The position numbers were made by a program, and so were the translations under genes. From positions 1-12,853 of the forward strand of contig NZ_PSMQ01000049.1 in the NCBI RefSeq assembly GCF_040290245.1: a stretch of 12,853 nt of DNA. The letters are read 5' to 3'. Source of the DNA: Thermus_A sp040290245 (GTDB taxonomy: Bacteria > Deinococcota > Deinococci > Deinococcales > Thermaceae). Below are positions 7,090-12,853 of the stretch, piece after piece; the first letter of the stretch is position 1, and every line of letters starts with the position of its first letter. Under the pieces are notes generated by a model. That model was not told the DNA's origin and made no database searches. It worked only from the letters and a program-made list of their open reading frames with translations.

Positions 7090-7385
7090 TGGAGCCTAGG
7101 CTTCTGGTCAAGGAAAAGGCGCTTCTTCTGGACTTGGGTAGGCCATGCCGGCTTTACACCCACGAGGGGCCCGTTCTGGCCCGCTACCTCTTGGTGGGGC
7201 GGATGAGCCCCCTAGGGCTTGGGCGGCTTGGCCTTCCCCCCCGGGAGGTCTACCACCTCCCCCTGGCTTTGGACCCTCTGGACTTTGCTTATGAGGACGG
7301 GATCCTGCGCCTTCTGGGCTTTGCCTTCTATCCGGCCCCGCCCCCCTTTGTGGAAACCCCCTACTACGCCTGGCTCGAGGAGTAA
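7089..7385 (+). CDS. Conserved-looking hypothetical protein, last gene of the B12 uptake operon
   Basis: I do not recognise this 98-residue protein. It starts at ATG 7089, overlapping the btuD stop by one base (TGATG), so it is almost certainly translated with the importer and governed by the same B12 riboswitch. It shows no signal peptide, membrane helix or nucleotide-binding motif. The N-terminal half (LLVKEKALLLDLGRPCRLYT) looks like short beta strands with one cysteine (Cys20) and a nearby His25. The C-terminal half is proline- and aromatic-rich (FAFYPAPPPFVETPYYAWLEE). Codon use matches the neighbours. A role in corrinoid handling or transporter control is possible from context only. It could also be an unrelated small protein. 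Confidence 0.8.
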   Translation: MEPRLLVKEKALLLDLGRPCRLYTHEGPVLARYLLVGRMSPLGLGRLGLPPREVYHLPLALDPLDFAYEDGILRLLGFAFYPAPPPFVETPYYAWLEE

Positions 7386-7389
7386 GCCC

Positions 7390-7419
7390 TTGACACCCTG
7401 GGTCCAACCGGACTATGGT
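7390..7419 (+). promoter_or_regulatory. Predicted promoter of the TetR/acyl-CoA operon
   Basis: A perfect -35 TTGACA (7390-7395) and a -10 TATGGT (7414-7419) are separated by 18 bases. Transcription would start near 7426, inside the palindrome that follows, leaving a leader of about 22 bases before the TetR ATG. It begins only four bases after the stop of the previous gene. No terminator separates the two operons, so some readthrough from the B12 operon is possible. Confidence 0.75.
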
Positions 7420-7424
7420 ATCCT

Positions 7425-7440
7425 TACCGACCGGTCGGTG
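7425..7440 (+). promoter_or_regulatory. Palindromic TetR-type operator, PfmR-like consensus
   Basis: TACCGACCGGTCGGTG contains a perfect 14-bp palindrome (7426-7439). It sits right after the -10 box and over the predicted start site, where a bound repressor would stop initiation. From memory, T. thermophilus PfmR, a TetR-family regulator of fatty-acid genes, recognises TACCGACCGNTNGGTN, and this site fits at every fixed position. The next gene encodes a TetR protein, so autoregulation is the simplest reading. I found no second copy elsewhere in the window. Confidence 0.8.
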
Positions 7441-7447
7441 AGGTTGT

Positions 7448-8026
7448 ATGACGGAAGCCTCCACCAAAACCCGCATCCTCCAAGAAGCGGCCCGCATCTT
7501 TGCCGAGAAAGGATACGAGGGGGCTTCCATGCAGGATCTGGCCCAGGCGCTTGGCCTTTCCAAGGCGGCGCTTTACCACCACTTCCGGAGCAAGGAGGAG
7601 ATCCTTTACCAGATCAGCCTCCTCGCCCTTTCCGAGCTTTTGGCGCGGGGGGAAAGGGCGCTTCGCGAGGAGGACCCTAGGCGGGCCCTTCTTTTATTCA
7701 TGGAGGGCCATGCCCGTTACATCGAGGAGAACCACCCCTTTTTCGTGGTCATGCTCCAGGGCCTGGCCAGCCTCTCCTTGCCCCATCGGGAGGAGACGGT
7801 CCGCCTGCGGGACCGTCACGAGGCGAACCTAAGGCGCATCCTGCAAAAGGGGGTGGACCAGGGGGTTTTTCGCCCGGTGGACGTGGCTTTGGCGGGGCGG
7901 GCGGTGCTTTCCTTGCTCAACTGGATGATCCGCTGGTTCAAGCCTGGGGGGCCGATGAAGGCGGAAGAGGTGGCGCGAAAGTACTGGGATCTGGTTCTGA
8001 GGGGGCTTCAGGATGGAAACCTTTAA
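7448..8026 (+). CDS. TetR-family transcriptional repressor, PfmR-like regulator of the acyl-CoA operon
   Basis: This 192-residue protein has the TetR layout. The N-terminal DNA-binding region (TRILQEAARIFAEKGYEG, then helix-turn-helix ASMQDLAQALGLSKAALYHHF, residues 26-46) is followed by a helical ligand-binding and dimerisation domain of about 140 residues (TetR_C type). It is likely a repressor released by an acyl-CoA or fatty-acid-type ligand, judging from its operon. ATG 7448 follows GGTGAGG. The gene is first in the operon, directly behind the palindromic operator, and overlaps the acyl-CoA dehydrogenase gene by 14 bp. Orthology to T. thermophilus PfmR is suggested by the operator and neighbours but not proven. 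The ligand cannot be told from the sequence. Confidence 0.9.
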   Translation: MTEASTKTRILQEAARIFAEKGYEGASMQDLAQALGLSKAALYHHFRSKEEILYQISLLALSELLARGERALREEDPRRALLLFMEGHARYIEENHPFFVVMLQGLASLSLPHREETVRLRDRHEANLRRILQKGVDQGVFRPVDVALAGRAVLSLLNWMIRWFKPGGPMKAEEVARKYWDLVLRGLQDGNL

Positions 8027-9146
8027 GGAGCTAAAGGCACTGGCGCGAAGCTTTATAGAGAAAGAAGTTAGGGAAAGGCTTCCCGAGTACGAAGCGAAGG
8101 AGGAGTTCCCCTGGCCTCTGGTGCGGAGGATGGCCGAGCTGGGCTTCCTGGGGGTGGTGGTTCCGGAGGCCTACGGAGGGGTGGGGCTTGGGTACGGGCC
8201 CTACCTGGCCCTTTTGGAGGAGATGGGGGCCTATGCCTCCTTGCGCTCCGTGCTCTCGGTCCAGCAGAGCCTGGTGGCCACCCCCATCCTCACCTACGGG
8301 ACGGAGGCGCAGAAAAGGGCCTACCTTCCCCGGCTGGCCCGGGGAGAGATCCTAGGGGCTTATGCCCTTACCGAGCCGGGGTCAGGCTCGGATGCGGCCA
8401 GTCTCAGGACCCGGGCTCAGCGGGTGGAGGGGGGGTATCTGATCTCTGGCCAGAAGACCTTCATCTCCCACGGCAATGTGGCGGAGCTCTTCCTCGTCTT
8501 CGCCAAGACAGAGCCTGAAAAGGGGGCGCAGGGCATCACCGCGTTTTTGGTGGAGCGGAAGGATGGGGTGCGTTCCACGCCCTTAAAGGGCAAACTGGGT
8601 CTGAGGGCGGCGGACACCGGGGCGGTTTACCTAGACGGGGTCTTCGTCCCAAAGGAGCGGGTTTTGGGCCAGGAGGGGGAGGGGTTCAAGATCGCCCTTT
8701 CCACACTGGACGTGGGTCGGCTTTCCCTGGCGGCGGGGAGCGTGGGGATCATCAAGCGGGCTTTGGAGCTTTCCTTGGCCTACGCTAAGGAACGTCACCA
8801 GTTTGGCCGAGCAATCGCGGGCTTCCAGCTGGTTCAGGAGATGCTGGCGGAGATGAGGGTGGACCTCGAGGCCGCTCGGCTTCTGGTGGAAAGCGCCCTC
8901 AGGAAGAAGGAAGCCGGGGAGCGGTTCACCCTCGAGGCCTCCATGGCCAAGCTTTTCGCCAGCGAGGCGGCCAACCGCGCCGCGTATAAGGCTATCCAGA
9001 TTCACGGGGGCTACGGCTTTTTTGAGGAGTACGAAGCGGCGAGGCTTTACCGGGATGCCCGGATCGCCACCTTGTACGAAGGGACGAGCGAGGTGCAGAA
9101 GCTGGTCATCGGAGCCCATCTCACGGGGATAAGGGCGTTTGGCTGA
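8013..9146 (+). CDS. Acyl-CoA dehydrogenase
   Basis: This FAD enzyme oxidises an acyl-CoA to the trans-2-enoyl-CoA and passes electrons to electron-transfer flavoprotein. The 377-residue length is standard. Visible motifs are PEAYGGVGLGYGPY (51-64), the FAD-binding AYALTEPGSGSD (116-127), LYDGVFVP-type strand VYLDGVFVPKERVLG, RHQFGRAIAGFQLVQ, and IQIHGGYGFFEEY. The catalytic base is Glu356 in LYEGTSEVQK, the position used by short- and medium-chain dehydrogenases rather than by isovaleryl-CoA dehydrogenase. The chain-length preference cannot be read safely. ATG 8013 lies inside the end of the TetR gene with GAGGGGG upstream. It supplies the first step of the beta-oxidation-like module. Confidence 0.95.
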   Translation: METFKELKALARSFIEKEVRERLPEYEAKEEFPWPLVRRMAELGFLGVVVPEAYGGVGLGYGPYLALLEEMGAYASLRSVLSVQQSLVATPILTYGTEAQKRAYLPRLARGEILGAYALTEPGSGSDAASLRTRAQRVEGGYLISGQKTFISHGNVAELFLVFAKTEPEKGAQGITAFLVERKDGVRSTPLKGKLGLRAADTGAVYLDGVFVPKERVLGQEGEGFKIALSTLDVGRLSLAAGSVGIIKRALELSLAYAKERHQFGRAIAGFQLVQEMLAEMRVDLEAARLLVESALRKKEAGERFTLEASMAKLFASEAANRAAYKAIQIHGGYGFFEEYEAARLYRDARIATLYEGTSEVQKLVIGAHLTGIRAFG

Positions 9147-9158
9147 GGGGAGGAGGGG

Positions 9159-9899
9159 ATGGGAAGGCTGGACGGGAAGGTGGTGCTCATCACCGGTGCG
9201 GCGCATGGGATCGGCCGGGCCACGCTGGAGCTCTTTGCCCGGGAGGGGGCGAGGCTTATCGCCTGCGATTTGGAGGAGGCGCCCCTTTTTGAGGCGGCTA
9301 CGGCCATGGGGGCCCTGGGGGTGGTCATGGATGTGGCGGACCCCCGTTCGGTGGAGGTGGGGTTCAGCCGGGCTCTGGAGGCGTTTGGCCGGCTGGATGG
9401 GGTGGTGCATTACGCGGGGATCACCCGGGACGGTTTTCACTGGAAGATGACGCTGGAGGACTGGGAACGGGTCATCCGGGTCAACCTGACGGGGAGTTTC
9501 CTGGTGGCCAAGGCGGCTTCCGAGGCCATGCGGGAGAAGAACCCTGGGAGCATTGTGCTCACCTCCAGCCGGGTGTACCTGGGGAATCTGGGCCAGGCCA
9601 ACTACTCGGCCTCGAAGGCGGGGGTGGTGGGGCTTACCCGGACCCTGGCCCTGGAGCTTGGGCGGTGGGGCATCCGGGTGAACGCCCTGGCCCCTGGGTT
9701 CATCGAGACCCGGATGACGGCCCAGGTGCCGGAGAAGGTGCGGGAAAAGGCCATCGCGGCCACGCCCTTAGGGCGGGTGGGGAAGCCTTTGGAGGTGGCC
9801 TATGCCGCGCTTTTTCTGGTCTCGGACGAGTCCAGCTTCATCACCGGCCAGGTGCTTTTTGTGGATGGCGGCCGGACGGTCGGGGCGGCCCCGGCCTAA
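9159..9899 (+). CDS. FabG-type short-chain dehydrogenase, probable NAD-dependent 3-hydroxyacyl-CoA (or 3-oxoacyl-ACP) oxidoreductase
   Basis: A 246-residue classical SDR. It has the cofactor motif TGAAHGIG (12-19), Asp37 at the end of strand 2 (ACDLEE), which favours NAD over NADP, Asn109, and the catalytic set Ser136, Tyr149, Lys153 (YSASK). The usual NNAG motif reads HYAG (84-87). As I recall, T. thermophilus HB8 protein TT0140, solved structurally and annotated as 3-oxoacyl-ACP reductase, shares HYAGITRD and most of the C-terminal half, so this is probably its orthologue. ATG 9159 has GGGAGGAGGGG upstream, 12 bases after the dehydrogenase stop. Context suggests oxidation of (R)-3-hydroxyacyl-CoA from the MaoC enzyme rather than fatty acid synthesis, but this is inferred. 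Confidence 0.88.
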   Translation: MGRLDGKVVLITGAAHGIGRATLELFAREGARLIACDLEEAPLFEAATAMGALGVVMDVADPRSVEVGFSRALEAFGRLDGVVHYAGITRDGFHWKMTLEDWERVIRVNLTGSFLVAKAASEAMREKNPGSIVLTSSRVYLGNLGQANYSASKAGVVGLTRTLALELGRWGIRVNALAPGFIETRMTAQVPEKVREKAIAATPLGRVGKPLEVAYAALFLVSDESSFITGQVLFVDGGRTVGAAPA

Positions 9900-9910
9900 A
9901 GGGGTGGTCT

Positions 9911-11059
9911 ATGGGGCTACTGGAATGGCTGAACGAGGAGGTGGAGCGGGGAAGTTTTCCCGGTGCGGTGGCCGGGGTGATGAAGGACGGGGAGGTGGTC
10001 TTCCGGAAAGCGGTGGGGGCGATGGGCCCAAAGGGGCCTCCCATGCGGGAGGATGCCCTTTTCCGCGTCTACTCCATGACCAAGCCCTGGACGAGCCTCC
10101 TGGCCCTTTCCTTCGTGGAGGAGGGCAGGCTTTCCCTCTTGGACCCGGTGGAGCTTTACTTCCCCCAGTTTCGTCCCATGGTGGCCGTGGAGGAAGGGGA
10201 AGGCTTCCGCCTCGAGCCCCCAAGGAGGCCGGTTTTGGTCTACGACCTCCTCCGCCACACCTCCGGCCTCACCTACGGCGTTTTTTTCCAGTCCCCGGTC
10301 AAAAGGCTCTACCTCGAGGCCGGGGTGGACCTGATGAATCAAACCCGGGAGGAGTTCCTGGAGGCCCTTTTCCGCCTCCCCTTGCGCTTCCAGCCGGGAA
10401 GTACCTTTGAGTATGGGCTTTCCACCGATCTTTTGGGCCACCTGCTGGAGGAGCTTGCGGGGGAAGACCTGGACCGGCTTATGCGGAAGCGGCTTTTCGA
10501 GCCTTTGGGGATGAAGGACTCGGGCTTTGCTGCGGACGAGGCCCGGCTGGCCCAGCCCTTTCCCCAGGACCCCGAGACCCAGGCGCCCATCCGCCTGATC
10601 CCTCCTAAGCCCAAGGAGGGCCGGTGCGTGGGCGGGGCTGGGGGGTTTTCCACCCTGGACGACTACCTGCGCTTCGCCGAGGCCCTCCGGACCCGTCTTG
10701 GGCCGGTCTCCCGCGCGCTTCTGGACTTTATGCAGGAGGATCACCTGGGCCCCCTTTACCCTGGGGTTCTGGCCCGGGGGGAGGAGTACACCCCGGGCCC
10801 GGGGTACACCTTTGGCCTAGGGGTGGCGGTGCGGAAGGAGGCCAGCCTAAGCCCGGGAAACCCAGGGGAGGTGAACTGGGCTGGCCTAGCGGGAACCTAC
10901 TTTTTCGTGGATCCCAAGGCGGGTCTTTCCGCCGTCCTTCTCGTCCAGGCTCCAAGCCTTCTTTCCGTGATGCGGCCCGATGGGGCCTTCTTCTCCCGGC
11001 TTGGCCAGAAGATGTGGCTTCGGTTTAGGACCCTGGTCTATGCCGCATACGGGGCTTGA
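9911..11059 (+). CDS. Serine beta-lactamase-fold hydrolase (class C-like), probable esterase
   Basis: A 382-residue member of the beta-lactamase/esterase EstB-like superfamily. The nucleophile motif is SMTK (Ser55, Lys58 in RVYSMTKPW), the second catalytic motif is Tyr168 in FEYGLSTDLL, HTSG lies at 116-119, GAGGFSTLDDY near 242-252, and the late WAGLAGT (323-329) replaces the KTG of true beta-lactamases. There is no signal peptide, so it acts in the cytoplasm. These features fit a carboxylesterase or related hydrolase better than an antibiotic-degrading enzyme. The reading frame extends upstream into the SDR gene, but ATG 9911 follows AGGGGTGG and the family N-terminus starts here. It may release an acyl or hydroxyacyl group for the neighbouring CoA enzymes; the substrate is unknown. 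Confidence 0.88.
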   Translation: MGLLEWLNEEVERGSFPGAVAGVMKDGEVVFRKAVGAMGPKGPPMREDALFRVYSMTKPWTSLLALSFVEEGRLSLLDPVELYFPQFRPMVAVEEGEGFRLEPPRRPVLVYDLLRHTSGLTYGVFFQSPVKRLYLEAGVDLMNQTREEFLEALFRLPLRFQPGSTFEYGLSTDLLGHLLEELAGEDLDRLMRKRLFEPLGMKDSGFAADEARLAQPFPQDPETQAPIRLIPPKPKEGRCVGGAGGFSTLDDYLRFAEALRTRLGPVSRALLDFMQEDHLGPLYPGVLARGEEYTPGPGYTFGLGVAVRKEASLSPGNPGEVNWAGLAGTYFFVDPKAGLSAVLLVQAPSLLSVMRPDGAFFSRLGQKMWLRFRTLVYAAYGA

Positions 11060-11075
11060 ATAGAGGAGGAGGCCT

Positions 11076-11522
11076 ATGCCCATGTACTTCGAGGACTTCG
11101 AGGTGGGTCAGCGGTTCACGACCCCGGCCCGGACGGTGACGGAGGCGGACGTGGTGAACTTTGCCGGGGTCTCGGGGGATTACAACCCCATCCACACCGA
11201 TCTCGAGTTCGCCAAGACCACCCCCTTTGGCCAGCGCATCGCCCATGGCCTGTTGGTCCTCTCCATGCTTACGGGTCTTCGGCAGCGCGCGGGACAGTTT
11301 GAGGGCACGATCATCGCCTGGCTGGAGATCCGAAAGTATGCCTTCTTGAAGCCGGTGTTCATCGGGGACACGGTCCGGGGGGAGAGCGAGGTCCTGGAGA
11401 AGCGGGAGACCAGCAAGCCCGACCGAGGGATCCTGGTCCAGAGGGTGCGGGTGTATAACCAGCGGGGTGAACTGGTCCAGGAGGGGGAGTTTGTAACCAT
11501 GGTCCGGAGGAGGCCGGTTTGA
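11076..11522 (+). CDS. MaoC-family (R)-specific enoyl-CoA hydratase
   Basis: A single hotdog-domain protein of 148 residues. It carries the hydratase motif FAGVSGDYNPIHTD with catalytic Asp35 and His40, followed by FGQRIAHGLL (51-60). Enzymes with this motif add water to trans-2-enoyl-CoA to give the (3R)-hydroxyacyl-CoA. This suits a neighbour FabG-type dehydrogenase, since FabG relatives act on the (3R) isomer. ATG 11076 has GAGGAGG a few bases upstream; ATG 11082 is a weaker alternative. The stop overlaps the next start (TTGA). A nodulation-protein NodN-like annotation would be the same fold and does not change the reading. Confidence 0.92.
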   Translation: MPMYFEDFEVGQRFTTPARTVTEADVVNFAGVSGDYNPIHTDLEFAKTTPFGQRIAHGLLVLSMLTGLRQRAGQFEGTIIAWLEIRKYAFLKPVFIGDTVRGESEVLEKRETSKPDRGILVQRVRVYNQRGELVQEGEFVTMVRRRPV

Positions 11523-11911
11523 GCCCGTTCGCTCGCTGGTTCCAGGCCCGGGTCCTGCGGAAGGAAGGGGGGGAGGCCGAGCTTCTCCTGCCCGTGCGGG
11601 AGGAGTTCATCCAGGGCCAGGGCCTGGTCCACGGGGGAATCCTGGCGGCGCTTCTGGACAGCGCCTTGGGCCAGGCGGTGGAAAGCCTCCTTCCAAGCGG
11701 GGCCCGGGTGGTCACGGTGGAGCTTTCCTTAAGCTATTTGGCCCCGGTGCGCCAGGGGGTTCTTCGCGCCAGGGGCTGGGTTCTCGCCCCGGGCAGGCGG
11801 GTTTTCCACGCCGCCGGGGAGGTCTTGGACGAGGGGGGTAACCCGGTGGCCTTTGCCAAGGCCACTTTTTATCGGAAGGAGGGAGGGTACCCCGGAGAGG
11901 GCCGGTCCTAG
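11519..11911 (+). CDS. PaaI-family hotdog thioesterase
   Basis: A 130-residue hotdog protein with the PaaI-type motif GQGLVHGGILAALLDSALG: His38-Gly-Gly and the acidic catalytic residue Asp47. Enzymes of this family hydrolyse acyl-CoA thioesters, often as a safety valve that frees CoA from stalled intermediates such as aromatic or hydroxylated acyl-CoAs. The start is TTG 11519, overlapping the MaoC stop by 4 bp (TTGA). A strong GGAGGAGG site (11506-11513) five bases upstream supports this rare start, and no nearby ATG fits the family N-terminus. The last dozen residues are glycine-rich and beyond the fold. Substrate is unknown. Confidence 0.9.
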   Translation: MSPFARWFQARVLRKEGGEAELLLPVREEFIQGQGLVHGGILAALLDSALGQAVESLLPSGARVVTVELSLSYLAPVRQGVLRARGWVLAPGRRVFHAAGEVLDEGGNPVAFAKATFYRKEGGYPGEGRS

Positions 11912-11951
11912 GCCGGTTCCTCCGCGCAGGCCCTTTTCTGGGAGGTGGGGG

Positions 11952-12710
11952 ATGTTTCTCGAGCAGTTTCGCTTGGATGGGAAGGTGGCCTTGGTGACCG
12001 GGGGGTCCAGGGGGCTTGGCCTGGAGGCCGCCCTGGCTTTGAAGGAGGCGGGGGCTAAGGTGTCGGTGATGGCCCGGCGGGCCGCCTTTTTCGCAGAGGC
12101 CAAAGCGCTCCTTGGGGATGCCCTTTACCTGGAAGGGGACGTGCGCAGCGAGGAGCGCCTTCAGGCCATTGTAGATGAGGTGGAAAGGGCCCTTGGTCCG
12201 CTTACCGTCTTGGTCAACGCCGCAGGGGTGACCTGGGGAGCCCCGTCTTGGGAGATGCCCGCGGAAAAGGTGCGGGAGGTTTTGGAGGTGAACGTCCTGG
12301 GGGCCTTTCTGGCCAGTAGGGCTGCGGCGCAGAGGATGCGGGAAAGGGGATACGGCAAGATCATCCACATCGCCTCCGTGGCCGGGCTCAAGGGGGAGCC
12401 CCCGGAGATTCTGGACGCCGTGGGGTACTCCGCCTCCAAGGGGGGGGTGGTGGCCCTGACCCGGGATCTGGCGGTCAAGTGGGGGCGGTGGGGGATCAGG
12501 GTGAATGCCCTCGCCCCCGGGTTTTTCCCCACCCGGATGACGGAGGGGCTTTTGCCCCAGATAGAGGCCCGGCTTCAGCAAACCCTCCCCCTGGGCCGGC
12601 CGGGCAGGCCCGGGGAGCTTGGGGGTGCGGTGCTCTTTTTGGCGAGCCCGGCCTCGGACTATGTCACCGGGGTGGTGCTTCCCGTGGATGGGGGGGCTAC
12701 GGCGCTTTGA
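11952..12710 (+). CDS. Second short-chain dehydrogenase/reductase, probable NADP-dependent
   Basis: A 252-residue classical SDR. It has TGGSRGLG (16-23), Arg42-Arg43 after strand 2 (VMARRAAFF), which favours NADP, the intact NAAG motif (89-92), Asn114, and catalytic Ser142, Tyr159, Lys163 (YSASK). The Ser-Tyr gap is four residues longer than in the first SDR because of an insert (LKGEPPEILD). It resembles gluconate 5-dehydrogenase and FabG-like SDRs, so the exact substrate is open. The frame is open further upstream, but ATG 11952 follows GGAGGTGGGG and matches the family start. It lies 40 bases after the thioesterase and is the last gene of the operon. Its 3' end is overlapped by a convergent gene. 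Confidence 0.9.
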   Translation: MFLEQFRLDGKVALVTGGSRGLGLEAALALKEAGAKVSVMARRAAFFAEAKALLGDALYLEGDVRSEERLQAIVDEVERALGPLTVLVNAAGVTWGAPSWEMPAEKVREVLEVNVLGAFLASRAAAQRMRERGYGKIIHIASVAGLKGEPPEILDAVGYSASKGGVVALTRDLAVKWGRWGIRVNALAPGFFPTRMTEGLLPQIEARLQQTLPLGRPGRPGELGGAVLFLASPASDYVTGVVLPVDGGATAL

Positions 12711-12853
12711 ACCCTTAGGGCCCGGGCCAGGGAAAGAGGTAAGAGGTAGGTCTTCCGCCCCACCTTAAGACGGATCCCCTCCGGGCTTCTTTCCAGGATC
12801 TCGACCTCCCGGCCCGGCCGGAGACCGAGCTGGGCCAGGAGGTTCAGGGTATC
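12659..12853 (-). CDS. C-terminal fragment of a FeoA/SH3-domain protein, probable DtxR/MntR-type metal regulator
   Basis: I translated this frame by hand from the right edge; 64 residues are visible and the start is outside the window. LNLLAQLGLRPGREVEIL, then ERSPEGIRLKVGRKTYLL and PLSLARALRV match the FeoA/SH3-like domain. That domain occurs at the C-terminus of iron- or manganese-dependent DtxR/MntR repressors and as the small FeoA protein of ferrous iron uptake. The two cannot be separated without the N-terminus. After the domain there is a 15-residue tail (SAVAPPSTGSTTPVT) that lies antisense to the last codons of the upstream SDR, so the two genes converge with a 52-bp overlap. No terminator is visible between them. 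Confidence 0.75.
   Translation of the reverse strand, partial: DTLNLLAQLGLRPGREVEILERSPEGIRLKVGRKTYLLPLSLARALRVQSAVAPPSTGSTTPVT

Noticed and set aside
7419..7424. TATCCT as the -10 box for the TetR promoter
   Set aside because: It would place 23 bases between it and TTGACA, too many for a normal sigma-A promoter; TATGGT at 18 bases fits better.
9665..9910. 82-codon N-terminal extension of the beta-lactamase-fold gene
   Set aside because: It overlaps the conserved SDR C-terminus in another frame and shows no domain; ATG 9911 has its own ribosome site.
9911..11059. Antibiotic resistance beta-lactamase
   Set aside because: No signal peptide, WAGLAGT instead of a KTG triad, and location among acyl-CoA enzymes favour an esterase-like hydrolase.
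11853..11951. 33-codon extension of the second SDR into the thioesterase gene
   Set aside because: The family start and a strong GGAGGTGGGG site point to ATG 11952.

Overview
The window looks like the chromosome of a Thermus species. It is G+C-rich (roughly two-thirds by eye), genes are packed with 1-17 bp overlaps, GTG and TTG starts are common, and several proteins match T. thermophilus families that I recall. The recalled proteins differ enough that this is probably not T. thermophilus itself, but I cannot name the species.

Left part (1-3963, minus strand): the start of the division and cell wall (dcw) cluster, read right to left as mraZ, rsmH (mraW), a short ftsL-like gene, ftsI (class B PBP) and murF, which runs off the left edge. 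The mraZ promoter carries six GTGG direct repeats spaced 10-11 bp apart, the pattern expected of an MraZ autorepressor operator.

Middle (about 4100-7385, plus strand): a cobalamin (B12) riboswitch with a strong intrinsic terminator controls a B12 ABC importer operon: btuF (periplasmic binding protein), btuC (permease), btuD (ATPase) and a coupled 98-residue protein of unknown function. The 513-bp space between mraZ and btuF is entirely regulatory as far as I can see.

Right part (7390-12710, plus strand): a promoter with a perfect 14-bp palindrome precedes a TetR-family repressor gene, which leads a tight operon: acyl-CoA dehydrogenase, FabG-type SDR, serine beta-lactamase-fold hydrolase (probably an esterase), MaoC-type (R)-hydratase, PaaI-type hotdog thioesterase and a second SDR. 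Together they suggest degradation or remodelling of an acyl-CoA by a beta-oxidation-like route with (R)-3-hydroxy intermediates. No acyl-CoA ligase or thiolase is in the window. The palindrome matches, as I recall it, the operator consensus of the T. thermophilus fatty-acid regulator PfmR.

Right edge (12659-12853, minus strand): the C-terminal part of a convergent gene with a FeoA/SH3-like domain, probably a DtxR/MntR-type metal regulator or a stand-alone FeoA protein. It overlaps the end of the last SDR gene by 52 bp. No insertion sequence, tRNA, rRNA or CRISPR array was seen.
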